A stretch of 64,000 bases of DNA from an uncultured Mailhella sp. GTDB taxonomy: Bacteria > Desulfobacterota > Desulfovibrionia > Desulfovibrionales > Desulfovibrionaceae. Shown here in pieces: positions 53,681 through 62,307 of this stretch (position 1 is its first letter; every line of letters begins with the position of its first letter). The translations under genes and the position numbers were made by a program. The notes beneath the pieces were generated by a model. That model searched no databases. It had not been told where the DNA came from and saw only the letters and a list, made by a program, of their open reading frames with translations. The stretch is taken from positions 1,987,137 through 2,051,136 of the forward strand of contig NZ_OZ007001.1 in the NCBI RefSeq assembly GCF_963931295.1. The letters are read 5' to 3'.

Positions 53681-53716
53681 AAAGAAGGGGGAGCGATGAG
53701 AGTCGCTCCCCCTTTT
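53681..53716. terminator. Bidirectional terminator after lpxC
   Basis: AAGGGGGAGCGA (53685-53696) pairs with TCGCTCCCCCTT (53703-53714), with A's before and T's after. It separates lpxC on the plus strand from the ferritin gene on the minus strand. The remaining bases of the 366-base gap hold no gene that I can support. Confidence 0.85.
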
Positions 53717-53931
53717 GCGCACTTGCGGGATGTCTGAGAAAAAGCGTCCGAAACGGAAGGTGCGGCGCAGCGCCTTCAGAATCCGCAGCGTTGCGGCCCG
53801 TTCGGCCGGCTCGGTTTTGTCGGGTGGCGCGTCGGCGGTCGGCCCAAAAAACGCCTCGCGGGACGCGGAGCTCCCACGCTATGCCCCCGCCGACAGGGGA
53901 AATGCGGAGCGTCCTGCCCGCGCGCCGAATC

Positions 53932-54417
53932 CTAAGCCCGGCCCTTGAGTTCCGCGTTCAGCAGATACAGACTCCGGGCGTCGTCGCCGAAAAGGTCGAA
54001 CTTGGCGATGAGATCGCCGGTCTGTTTTTCTTCCTCGCCCTGTTCGGCAATGAACCATTCCAGAAACTGACAGGTGCGGAAATCGTCGGCGTCGCGCGCT
54101 TCGCGGTAAAGATCGTGAATGAGCGACGTGATGTACTGCTCGTGCCTGAGCGTGGCTTCCAGAGGCTCGCGGTTGTTCTGAAAGTCCGTGACCGGCCCGG
54201 CGATGGCGGCAAATTCCACGTCCACCCTGTTGTCCTGAAGATAGTTCAGAATTTTGATGGCATGCCCCTGTTCTTCCTGCGACTGCCGGGCGAACCAGTG
54301 ACTGAAGCCGTCCAGACTCCGGCCCTGATAGAATCCGGCAATGGCCAGATAAAAATAGGCGGAGTAGAGTTCCTTGTTGATCTGATCCTTCAGCAGCGCT
54401 TCCACCTGTGCGTCCAT
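53932..54417 (-). CDS. Non-heme ferritin
   Basis: The 161-residue four-helix protein is a ferritin. The ferroxidase ligands are visible: Glu in QINKELYSAYFYLA, Glu and His in SQEEQGHAIKIL, and Glu in LEWFIAEQGEEEKQ. There is no methionine heme ligand in the bacterioferritin position. It stores iron and removes Fe(II). The ATG at 54417 has AAGGAG upstream. A 7-bp inverted repeat ATGACAA ... TTGTCAT (54463-54498) lies in its upstream region. Confidence 0.93.
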   Translation of the reverse strand: MDAQVEALLKDQINKELYSAYFYLAIAGFYQGRSLDGFSHWFARQSQEEQGHAIKILNYLQDNRVDVEFAAIAGPVTDFQNNREPLEATLRHEQYITSLIHDLYREARDADDFRTCQFLEWFIAEQGEEEKQTGDLIAKFDLFGDDARSLYLLNAELKGRA

Positions 54418-54462
54418 GACGGTTCTCCTTGGTTGAAAGGCGGCGCGGACCTGCACCGTCTT

Positions 54463-54498
54463 ATGACAAAGCGTAGTGTCTTTTCAGGGAGTTGTCAT
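54463..54498. promoter_or_regulatory. Inverted repeat upstream of the ferritin gene
   Basis: ATGACAA (54463-54469) and TTGTCAT (54492-54498) are exact reverse complements 22 bases apart, close to three helical turns between centres. It may be a control site for the ferritin gene. The sequence does not fit a Fur box. Confidence 0.3.
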
Positions 54499-54567
54499 GA
54501 CTGAGAGCAAAAAACTCATGTCGCGGCGTCGTAGCGTGCAGGTGGAGTGAGGCGCGCCGAGGGCGGA

Positions 54568-55398
54568 TTATGCGTTCGGCCGCAGAGGTCCGTAATACCA
54601 CGAGGCCGTGGCTCCGCCGTCCGCCAGAAAATCCGCGCCCGTGATGAAGGAACCCCGGTCGCTCAAAAGCAGTTCCGCCAGATTGGCTATTTCATCCGGC
54701 GTGCCGGGGCGTCCGGCCGGACAGCGGGCAAACATGTCCTTGTAGAAGGCTCCGCGCGGCCCGTTGAATTCGTCTATGGCAAGCGGCGTGACTATGATGC
54801 CGGGAGAGATGGAGTTGATGCGTGCTCCGCGTCTGCCCCAGGCGACGGCTTCCGCCATGACCCGCTTCACATTGCAGCGCTTGGCGAGCTGATAGGCGTG
54901 CAGAGTGTCGCGGATGTTTTCGGGACGCAGCACGTCAAGTTCGAGCAGTTTGTCCGCAGGCGTGAGGGCCAGCGCTTCATCGACGTCTGCGCCGAGCGCG
55001 GGCAGCCGATGCCCGGACTGGCTGGATATGGTGACGCCTGCGCCGCCAGGAGCAATGATTTTGCCCGTCTCTTCGAGCAGCATGGCCGTGCCGTACAGAT
55101 CCACGGCGAGGATGGTTTCCACGGAAGCCTGACTCGGCGACACGCCGGCCGCGTTCACAAGCATGGTCACCGGGCCGAGTCGCTGCGCCTTGTCGAGCAG
55201 CGCGAGCACGGAGTCGCGGGAGGAGAGATCCGCCTCTTCCGCCGTGGCGTTGAAGCCTGCGTTCCGCATGACGCAGGCGGCCTCTTCGGCGTACTCCCGT
55301 TTTTTGTCGGCAATGATGATGCTTTTGCCGCTGCCTGTGCGTCTGGCTATGGCCAGACCTATCTGACCTGCTCCGAAGAGTATCATGACGTTGTTCAT
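54568..55398 (-). CDS. Short-chain dehydrogenase with atypical nucleotide motif
   Basis: The 276-residue SDR has NAAG, a catalytic YQLAK (YxxxK) and a C-terminal DGGATASWY block, and a serine about 50 residues before the Tyr in ITISSQSGHR-type context (VTISSQSG). The usual TGxxxGxG nucleotide loop is replaced with LFGAGQIGLA. The reaction and substrate are unknown. AAGGAG precedes the ATG at 55398; the frame upstream of it is not coding. It stands alone, divergent from the MFS-ade unit. Confidence 0.88.
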   Translation of the reverse strand: MNNVMILFGAGQIGLAIARRTGSGKSIIIADKKREYAEEAACVMRNAGFNATAEEADLSSRDSVLALLDKAQRLGPVTMLVNAAGVSPSQASVETILAVDLYGTAMLLEETGKIIAPGGAGVTISSQSGHRLPALGADVDEALALTPADKLLELDVLRPENIRDTLHAYQLAKRCNVKRVMAEAVAWGRRGARINSISPGIIVTPLAIDEFNGPRGAFYKDMFARCPAGRPGTPDEIANLAELLLSDRGSFITGADFLADGGATASWYYGPLRPNA

Positions 55399-55691
55399 GG
55401 AAAACTCCTTGTGATATTGAGTGTTCCTACGGTATAGGCGCGCGGAGGCGAGAGGTATAGATTCGATATTGCCGTATTCTTGCCGGATTCTCTCTTTGCC
55501 GCGCTTCCGCATGCAGAAGCCCCTTGCGTTGTCGCCCTTTGACGCGTCGGCCGATAAGGCATACACCTGAACTTTATTTTCCTCGGAACGGGGTTCGCTG
55601 AACGTTTTCGCGTTGCGGATTCCGGCGAACTTCCGTCGCGAGACGGAAAGACGCGGCCGAACAACGCCTCAATCAAGGGCAGGTGCGATAT
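55399..55691. promoter_or_regulatory. Divergent promoter region with a repeated GGTATAG
   Basis: This region between the SDR gene and the MFS gene contains GGTATAG at 55431-55437 and again at 55454-55460, 23 bases apart (about two turns), so both copies face the same side of the helix. It would suit two half-sites of one activator or repressor. No strong -35/-10 pair could be fixed. Confidence 0.35.
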
Positions 55692-56870
55692 ATGGCGCTT
55701 TTTACAGGACTTCCCGCATCCAAAAAACACGTGCTTCTTTTCATGGCCATGCTCAACTTCGGCTCCACCGTGGCCATGCAGGGCTGGACCATGCTGTACA
55801 ACAACTTCGTGGTCAACTACGCCGGTCTCACGCCCGCGCAGAGCGGTCTTGTGCAGGGTTTGCGGGAACTGCCCGGCCTTCTGGGCGTCACGCTCATCTT
55901 TTTTCTGTTCTTCATCAAGGAACACCGTCTGGCGGCCCTTTCCGTCATGGCTGCGGGCCTCGGCACCATGCTCACCGGATTTTTCCCGTCCTTCGTGCCC
56001 ATCATCTTCACCAGCATGCTCATGTCCTTCGGCTTCCACTACTTTGAAGCCCTGAACAATTCCCTGGCCATTCAGCACTTCGATCTTAAGCAGACGCCCA
56101 TCGTCATGGGACGGCTGCGCGGCCTGGTGGCGGGCGGCAGTCTCATGATTTCCGTGTTCGTGTTTCTCTTTTCCGAAAAGCTGAGCTTTGTCTGGCTGTT
56201 CTTTGTGCCCGGAGCCGTGGGCCTCGTGCTCGGATTTTTCGGCCTCGTGCATCCGCTCACGGGCAGCCGTCCGCCGAAGCAGCGCAAGAGAATGCTGCCC
56301 CAGAAGCGCTACTGGCTCTTCTACGTGCTCAACCTGCTCATGGGCGGCCGTCGCATCGTGTTTTCCGTGTTCGCCGTGTTCCTCATGGTGGAGCAGTTCG
56401 GCTTTTCCGTGCGCAGCGTGTCGCTCATGTTCATGTTCAACTACGCCGTGAACTGGATGTTCAATCCCATGGTGGGCAAGATCATCAACCGCCTCGGCGA
56501 GCGGCGGCTCATGACCATTGAGTACATTTCGGCCTTCGTCATTTTCCTCGGCTACGCCTACACGAAGAACGAATACCTCATCGTGCTGCTGTACGTGTTC
56601 GACAGCCTCACCTTCAACTTTTCCATTGCGGTGCGCACCTTCTTCCAGAAGATCGCCTTCCCCGAAGATGCAGCGCCCAACATGGCCATAGCCCAGACCA
56701 TCAACCACATTCCCGCCGTGACCATTCCCGCCCTGGGCGGATGGATGTGGACGAGCTGGGGATACCAGTCGGTGTTTCTCTTCGGCGCCGTACTTACGGT
56801 GATGTCCCTGCTGCTCGCGCAGCTTGTGGACAGGGAAATCCGCATGAAAAACACCCAGAGCAGAGGATAG
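55692..56870 (+). CDS. MFS transporter coupled to adenine deaminase
   Basis: The 392-residue membrane protein has about 12 hydrophobic segments in two sets of six, with a basic loop at the middle (RPPKQRKRMLPQKRYW). It resembles major facilitator carriers but no substrate motif can be named. The ATG at 55692 is chosen; an in-frame GTG three codons earlier is possible. It ends two bases before adenine deaminase, so a purine or purine-derived substrate is inferred. Confidence 0.83.
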   Translation: MALFTGLPASKKHVLLFMAMLNFGSTVAMQGWTMLYNNFVVNYAGLTPAQSGLVQGLRELPGLLGVTLIFFLFFIKEHRLAALSVMAAGLGTMLTGFFPSFVPIIFTSMLMSFGFHYFEALNNSLAIQHFDLKQTPIVMGRLRGLVAGGSLMISVFVFLFSEKLSFVWLFFVPGAVGLVLGFFGLVHPLTGSRPPKQRKRMLPQKRYWLFYVLNLLMGGRRIVFSVFAVFLMVEQFGFSVRSVSLMFMFNYAVNWMFNPMVGKIINRLGERRLMTIEYISAFVIFLGYAYTKNEYLIVLLYVFDSLTFNFSIAVRTFFQKIAFPEDAAPNMAIAQTINHIPAVTIPALGGWMWTSWGYQSVFLFGAVLTVMSLLLAQLVDREIRMKNTQSRG

Positions 56871-56872
56871 CT

Positions 56873-58600
56873 ATGAACAAGGAATTCTGGTCCATGGCGA
56901 CGGGACGCACGCCCGCCGACTTCCGCATCGACAACGTGCGCATCGTGGACGTGTTCAGCGGAGAAATCCGGGAAGGCTCCGTGAGCGTGGGGCAGGGGCG
57001 CATACTCGGCTTCGGCGCGCTGGAGGCCCGTGAAGTGGTGGACGGCAGGGGAGCCTTCCTCCTGCCCGGATTCATCGACGGTCACGTACACATTGAATCG
57101 TCCATGCTGTGCCCCGCGCGCTTTGCCGAGCTGGTGCTGCCGTTCGGCACCACCACCGTGATGGCCGATCCGCATGAGATAGCCAACGTCAAGGGCATGG
57201 ACGGCATACGCTACATGCTGGAGGCTTCGCGCGATCTGCCGCTCGACGTGCGCGTCATGCTGCCTTCGTGTGTGCCCGCGCTGCCCGTGGAGGATGCCGG
57301 AGCCGTGCTTCGCGCGGGCGACATTGCGCCCCTGCTTGCCGACGACAAGGTGGGCGGCCTTGCCGAAATGATGAACGTGCCCGGCCTTGTGGCCGGCGAC
57401 GACGACGTTTTGGACAAGCTTGAGCGCACGCTGGCCGCGGGCAAGGTGATAGACGGGCATTCGCCCATGGTGTCGAAGGAAACGCTTGACGTGTGCGCGG
57501 CGCTCGGAGTGAGCACCGATCACGAATGCACCACCGTGGAGGAAATGGAGGAACGCATTGCGCGCGGCATGTACGTGCTGCTGCGCGAGGGCTCGGCCTC
57601 GCGTGATCTTCTGCATCTTCTGCCGGGGCTCACGCCTGCCAATCAGCGTCGCTGCCTGTTCTGCACCGACGACAGACAGCCTTCCGACATCATCGAGCGC
57701 GGGCACATCGTCAACAATGTGCGCATGGCGGTGCGTTTCGGGCTGGATCCCGTGAGCGCGGTGCGCATGGCCACGCTGAACGCGGCCGAGTGCTACGGTC
57801 TGCGCGACCGCGGCGGCATTGCTCCGGGGCGTCGCGCGGATCTCGTGCTGGTGGAGGATTTGAAGGATTTTCGCGTGATTTCCTGCTGGGCTGGCGGCGA
57901 GCTTGTGGCGCAAAACGGCAGCATGCTGCGTTCGCTGCCCATGCGCGACCCCGGCGATCTGTGCGCCAGCGTGTCCGTGGCTCCGCTGCCCGAACGCCCG
58001 TTTTCCGTTTACGTGCCGTCGGGTCGGGCGCGTGTCATCGGTCTGCGTCCGCACTCCCTCATTACGGAGTGCCTGCTGCGTTCGGTGGAAACGGGCCCGG
58101 ACGGCGAGGTGGAGCTTGCCCGCAATCCCGGGCTTCTCAAGATAGCCGTGCTGGAGCGTCATCACGCCACGGGCAAGATGGGCGTGGGCCTTCTCGATGG
58201 CCGCTACGGCCTCAGAAACGGCGCAATAGCCACCACCATTGCCCATGATTCGCACAACATCGTGGTGGCCGGCGACAGCGAAGCCGACATGCTGGCTGCC
58301 GTGCGGGAAGTGGAACGCCTGCAGGGCGGCATAGTCATGGTTTCGGAAGGTCGCGTACTGGCGGAACTGCCGCTGCCCGTGGGCGGCCTCATGAGCGAGC
58401 GCCCGGCCGCGGAAGTGTCCGCAAGGCTGAACGAGCTGCTCAAACTGGCGTCGTCCCATTATCACATCTGGGAGGGAGCGGACGCCTTCATGACGCTCAG
58501 CTTCCTGGCGCTGCCGGTCATTCCGAGCATCAAGCTCACGGCCCGCGGCCTGTTCGACGTGGAGAGATTCACGTTTGTGGACGTGGACGCCGCGCGTTAG
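56873..58600 (+). CDS. ade: Adenine deaminase
   Basis: Ade converts adenine to hypoxanthine and ammonia. The 575-residue amidohydrolase has the metal motif GFIDGHVHIESSM, MADPHEIANV, VIDGHSP, STDHECTT, the late metal Asp in CTDDRQPSD and a C-terminal AHDSHNIVVAGDS. AGAGGA precedes the ATG. Together with the MFS gene it forms a purine use unit, and a PfkB kinase gene lies convergent beyond the terminator. Confidence 0.95.
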   Translation: MNKEFWSMATGRTPADFRIDNVRIVDVFSGEIREGSVSVGQGRILGFGALEAREVVDGRGAFLLPGFIDGHVHIESSMLCPARFAELVLPFGTTTVMADPHEIANVKGMDGIRYMLEASRDLPLDVRVMLPSCVPALPVEDAGAVLRAGDIAPLLADDKVGGLAEMMNVPGLVAGDDDVLDKLERTLAAGKVIDGHSPMVSKETLDVCAALGVSTDHECTTVEEMEERIARGMYVLLREGSASRDLLHLLPGLTPANQRRCLFCTDDRQPSDIIERGHIVNNVRMAVRFGLDPVSAVRMATLNAAECYGLRDRGGIAPGRRADLVLVEDLKDFRVISCWAGGELVAQNGSMLRSLPMRDPGDLCASVSVAPLPERPFSVYVPSGRARVIGLRPHSLITECLLRSVETGPDGEVELARNPGLLKIAVLERHHATGKMGVGLLDGRYGLRNGAIATTIAHDSHNIVVAGDSEADMLAAVREVERLQGGIVMVSEGRVLAELPLPVGGLMSERPAAEVSARLNELLKLASSHYHIWEGADAFMTLSFLALPVIPSIKLTARGLFDVERFTFVDVDAAR

Positions 58601-58640
58601 GCAAGGTCATTGTTTTCGCGGGCCAGAGCTCCGCGAAGGG

Positions 58641-58680
58641 AAAAAGCCCGGGGATCCGCAGGGATCGCCGGGCTTTTTGT
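58641..58680. terminator. Bidirectional terminator between ade and the PfkB gene
   Basis: AAAAAGCCCGG (58641-58651) pairs with CCGGGCTTTTT (58668-58678), with a further four-base inner stem. U tracts arise in both directions, which suits two convergent genes. Confidence 0.9.
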
Positions 58681-58802
58681 GTGACTGCGTGATTGCGTGA
58701 TGCGCGCCAGATGAAGCCTCCGGAAGGCGCTTCGTGCGGTGAGCGGCGCTGCCCCGCGCGAGCCCGGCTGCTTCTTGCAGGAAGGCTCTGCCCTGCCGGG
58801 AA

Positions 58803-59747
58803 CTACTTCAGCACGGGCATGGGGCCGAAGCAGGATTCGTAACGGGCCTGAAATTCTTCCGGCGTGAAGGAATGCAGCTGGGTGCCGTACTGTTCCACGC
58901 AGAAGCTGGCCGTCACCGTGCCGAGTCTGGCAGAGAAGGCCATGCCCATGCCGCTGTGCAGGCCCTTGAGCAGACCGGCGCGGTAGGCGTCGCCCGCGCC
59001 CGTGGGATCGGACACGTGCTCGACGGGCACGGCGGGAATCTCGTAGGGGCGGGCGTCCTTGTGAAGGATCACGGAGCCCTTGCCGCCGAAGGTCACGATG
59101 AGAAATTCCACGCGGTCGAGAAGAGCGTCGCGACTGAGGCCCGTCATCTTTTCGATGCGGTCGATTTCATAGTCGTTGCCGATGAGCACATGCGCGCCGG
59201 TGAGGCCGGAGGCGAGCTGATCGCCGCCGAGCACCGTGATCTGCTGGCCGGGATCAAAAATGTAGGGAATGCCGTGTTCTCTGTAGAACGCGGGCAGGTT
59301 CACCATGTCGTCCACGTTGCCGGGAGCCACGAGGCCCCAGTCGCCCTGATGCACGACGGGCGTTTTTGCCGGAAACACGGCGGTCTTCATGGCCGAGGGC
59401 GAAAAGGCGTTGATCTGGTTGCTGCTTCTGTCGGTCATGATGTAGCAGCAGGCGGTGAAGTCGCCGTCGTCGACCTTCACGCCGGCAAGGTCTATGCCCA
59501 TGTCGGCGAGGCGGCGTCCGTAGTCGGCAAAGTCCTTGCCCACGGCACCGTAGATCACGGAACGCTCGTTCAGCAGCGCCAGGGAATAGGCCACGTTGCC
59601 CGCCGTGCCGCCCATTTTTTCCTCAAGGCGGTCGATGGGAAAGGAGACGTTCAGAAAGTGCAGCTTTTCGGGAAGAATATGGTCTTCAAAGTGACCGGGA
59701 AAGGTCATGATGCGGTCAAAGGCGAGGGAACCGGAAACGTGGATCAT
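58803..59747 (-). CDS. PfkB-family kinase, adenosine kinase-like
   Basis: The 314-residue protein has the two PfkB signatures: KMGGTAGNVAYSLALL near residue 44 and the anion hole DPTGAGDAYRAGLLKG near residue 248. DFTACCYIMTD and SPSAMKTA match the lid region of adenosine-kinase-like members better than sugar kinases. Either adenosine or a ribose-type sugar may be the substrate. CGGAG precedes the ATG. The location beside adenine deaminase favours nucleoside salvage. Confidence 0.85.
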   Translation of the reverse strand: MIHVSGSLAFDRIMTFPGHFEDHILPEKLHFLNVSFPIDRLEEKMGGTAGNVAYSLALLNERSVIYGAVGKDFADYGRRLADMGIDLAGVKVDDGDFTACCYIMTDRSSNQINAFSPSAMKTAVFPAKTPVVHQGDWGLVAPGNVDDMVNLPAFYREHGIPYIFDPGQQITVLGGDQLASGLTGAHVLIGNDYEIDRIEKMTGLSRDALLDRVEFLIVTFGGKGSVILHKDARPYEIPAVPVEHVSDPTGAGDAYRAGLLKGLHSGMGMAFSARLGTVTASFCVEQYGTQLHSFTPEEFQARYESCFGPMPVLK

Positions 59748-60032
59748 GCAGGACTCCGTTGGATGGATTCACATGCCGCCGGGCATGGTTGTTTTCTTTT
59801 GGTTTTAACGGCAGTGCGGGGGATTTGACAAGTATGCTCTGCGCAGGGAGCAGGGGGCTTTCTTGCCCGCCGGGCGATATTGTGGCAGAAAGGGGGCATT
59901 GATTCCCGAGTCCGCGCCGCAGGGTGGCGGACGTTTTTCGCGCTGTGGCGCAAAAAGAACGCGCATGCCGCGCCGCATGCCGTCGTCCGCCCCGGGCCGA
60001 CGCCGGGAACAGTTCAGGCGCGGAGGATTTCG

Positions 60033-60707
60033 ATGAAAGCAACGGAAAAGACAAATCGCGCCATGGTCGTGCTGGCACGCCTCAAAAAGCGCTATCCTGA
60101 GCCGGAAACCATGCTCGATCATAAAAATCCCTGGGAGCTGCTCGTGGCCACGGTACTGGCCGCCCAGTGTACCGACGCCCGCGTGAACACCATCACGCCG
60201 GAACTGTTCCGCCGCTGGCCCGATCCTGCGGCGCTGGCGCGCGCCCCGCAGGAAGAGCTCGAAGACGTGATACACGCGGCGGGCTTTTATCACAGCAAGG
60301 CGAAAAATCTCATCGGCGCGGCGAAGCGCGTTGTTGAGGCTTACGGCGGCGAAGTGCCGCACACGCTGGAAGAACTCGTCACCCTGCCCGGCGTGGCGCG
60401 GAAAACCGCCAACGTGGTGCTCTGGGGCGGGTTCGGCATCAACGAGGGGCTTGCCGTGGACACGCACGTCAAGCGCCTGTCCTTCAGACTCGCCCTGACA
60501 AAGAATACCGATCCCGTTCGCATCGAGCAGGATCTGATCAAGATTTTTCCCCGCGAAGAGTGGGGGGACGTGAATCACCGGCTGGTCTGGTTCGGCCGCG
60601 ACGTGTGCGACGCGCGCCGTCCTGCCTGCTCCGAGTGTGAACTTTACGATCTGTGCCCGCGCAAGGGCGTGAAAACGCCGCCCGAACCGCCCGTGCGGAA
60701 AAAATAA
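60033..60707 (+). CDS. nth: Endonuclease III
   Basis: The 224-residue DNA glycosylase/AP lyase removes oxidised pyrimidines. It has the helix-hairpin-helix LPGVARKTANVVL with the catalytic lysine, the catalytic Asp in VDTHVKRLS, and the [4Fe-4S] set C-x6-C-x2-C-x5-C in the tail CDARRPACSECELYDLC. CGGAGG is close upstream of the ATG. Confidence 0.96.
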   Translation: MKATEKTNRAMVVLARLKKRYPEPETMLDHKNPWELLVATVLAAQCTDARVNTITPELFRRWPDPAALARAPQEELEDVIHAAGFYHSKAKNLIGAAKRVVEAYGGEVPHTLEELVTLPGVARKTANVVLWGGFGINEGLAVDTHVKRLSFRLALTKNTDPVRIEQDLIKIFPREEWGDVNHRLVWFGRDVCDARRPACSECELYDLCPRKGVKTPPEPPVRKK

Positions 60708-60776
60708 CCGACATTAACCGCAAATAACGGACGCGGCCTTGCGCCCCGGTTCGTTTATCAAAGAAGGTTGTAGCTC

Positions 60777-61490
60777 ATGAACAAGCGTTATGCCTGCCTG
60801 GCCCTGGCGGCCTGTCTTTCTCTTGCCGCGGGGTGCGCCCCCCAGAACAGCCGCATGGTGGAGGCTCTGGACGGCGGGCAGTTTGTGGCCATGTCCCGGG
60901 CCATGCGTCCGGTGATGCTGAAGAAGAACATTGTCGATGAAAAGGGCGACTGGTATTCGCCCATGTTTTCCACCCGCCCCGCCGACGCGGGAAAGACGCT
61001 GGTGGACAGACTCTCTCCGGCGTTCCGCTTCCCGGGTTCGCATCTGGCCGTGGCGCCCACGTTCCGGGCCATGCTCACGCCCGACGCCAGGGTGAAATAT
61101 CAGGACAACAAGGCCGTCATCGAGCAGGGCATGAACCGCGTGACTCTGGAACTTGTGGCCGTGACCGACTGGAACAACGACGGCGTGGACGACTGGCTGG
61201 TGAACTGCCGCACCGGCTACACCGACACGCCGCAGCGCTTCCGGGAATACTATCTCGTCATCATCAATCTCACGACGCCCGTGCTCAAGCCGTACGTGCT
61301 CATGGTGCTCGATCACGTGTACAGCCGGGTGACCGTGCGCAACGACGCTTCCGGCGGCGAGCTCGTGGAGACCAACGTCATGGAATTTCTCCAGGGACAG
61401 TCCACCATGACGGAAGCGGCGGACAGCCGCACCGTGCATCGCAAGCTGGAGGAAGGCTCTTCGCTCCGGCAGACGTCGCTGAGCCATTGA
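60777..61490 (+). CDS. Lipoprotein with EF-hand-like loop, function unknown
   Basis: The 237-residue protein has a signal peptide ending with the lipobox LAAGC, so it is lipidated at Cys 20. The central part has WNNDGVDDWLV, where D-x-N-x-D-G-x-x-D has the spacing of a calcium loop (DWNNDGVDD). The rest is a mixed alpha/beta domain without a known motif. It precedes the amino-acid ABC permease gene by 16 bases, so it may be part of the same operon. Confidence 0.75.
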   Translation: MNKRYACLALAACLSLAAGCAPQNSRMVEALDGGQFVAMSRAMRPVMLKKNIVDEKGDWYSPMFSTRPADAGKTLVDRLSPAFRFPGSHLAVAPTFRAMLTPDARVKYQDNKAVIEQGMNRVTLELVAVTDWNNDGVDDWLVNCRTGYTDTPQRFREYYLVIINLTTPVLKPYVLMVLDHVYSRVTVRNDASGGELVETNVMEFLQGQSTMTEAADSRTVHRKLEEGSSLRQTSLSH

Positions 61491-61506
61491 CGGAAGCGGA
61501 GGCCGC

Positions 61507-62307
61507 ATGCCCGATTCCTGCGTCGTATTTGCCAGAAAAGCGCGCCTCAGGGCCTTGTGGCGGCCTTTGCTGCTGCTTGCGGTCATGGCGGCCCTGGTCT
61601 GGTGGTTTGTTGACGCCGCCTCTGAACAGTACCGCTGGCAGTGGTATCGGGTGTGGCGCTACGTCGGCGTGTGGGAAGACGGATCGTTCACGCCGGGCGT
61701 GCTCACGCAGGCTCTCGGCGTGACGCTGGAACTGACGCTGGTCAGTCTGGCGCTGGCTCTCCTGTGGGGCGCCGCGCTGGCCGCCATGCGTCTTTCCGCT
61801 TCGCCCGCGGCGCGCACGCTCTCCGGCATGGCGCTGGGAGTTTTGCGCAACACGCCGCTGCTCATGCAGCTTTTCATGGTGTATTTCGTGGCGGCTCCCG
61901 CGCTCGGCATGGGGCCGTTTGCGGCGGCGGTGCTCTCCCTCGGTCTCTTCGAGGGCGCGTACATTGCGGAAATCTTCCGCGCCGGCGTCATGGGCGTGCC
62001 CCGCGGTCAGTGGGAAGCCGCCCTGAGCCTCGGCATGCCCGTGGGCATGGCGGCGCGGCTGGTCGTTATTCCGCAGGCCGTCAGGCAGGGACTGCCCGCG
62101 CTGGCCGGACAACTTGTTTCGCTCATCAAAGATACTTCCCTGGTGAGCGCCATTGCCGTGGCGGATCTGACCATGCGCACCCGCGTGGTCATTACCGACA
62201 CTTTTCTGAGCTTTGAACTCTGGCTGCTTGCTGCGGCCGTCTACCTCGTTCTCACCTCGCTGGTCAGCATTCCTGCCCGGCTTCTGGAACGAAAGGAGCA
62301 CTCATGA
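61507..62307 (+). CDS. Polar amino-acid ABC transporter permease
   Basis: The 266-residue protein is a HisM/GlnP-type permease with an N-terminal extra helix, TLELTLVSLALALLWG and the core LRNTPLLMQLFMVYF; the EAA loop is GQWEAALSLGMPVGMAARLV. It forms a channel with a second permease for glutamate, glutamine or related substrates. GCGGAGG is upstream of the ATG. It overlaps the binding-protein gene by four bases. Confidence 0.9.
   Translation: MPDSCVVFARKARLRALWRPLLLLAVMAALVWWFVDAASEQYRWQWYRVWRYVGVWEDGSFTPGVLTQALGVTLELTLVSLALALLWGAALAAMRLSASPAARTLSGMALGVLRNTPLLMQLFMVYFVAAPALGMGPFAAAVLSLGLFEGAYIAEIFRAGVMGVPRGQWEAALSLGMPVGMAARLVVIPQAVRQGLPALAGQLVSLIKDTSLVSAIAVADLTMRTRVVITDTFLSFELWLLAAAVYLVLTSLVSIPARLLERKEHS

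Noticed and set aside
54463-54498. Fur box upstream of the ferritin gene
   Set aside because: The repeat arms ATGACAA/TTGTCAT and their wide spacing do not match the GATAAT-type Fur consensus.
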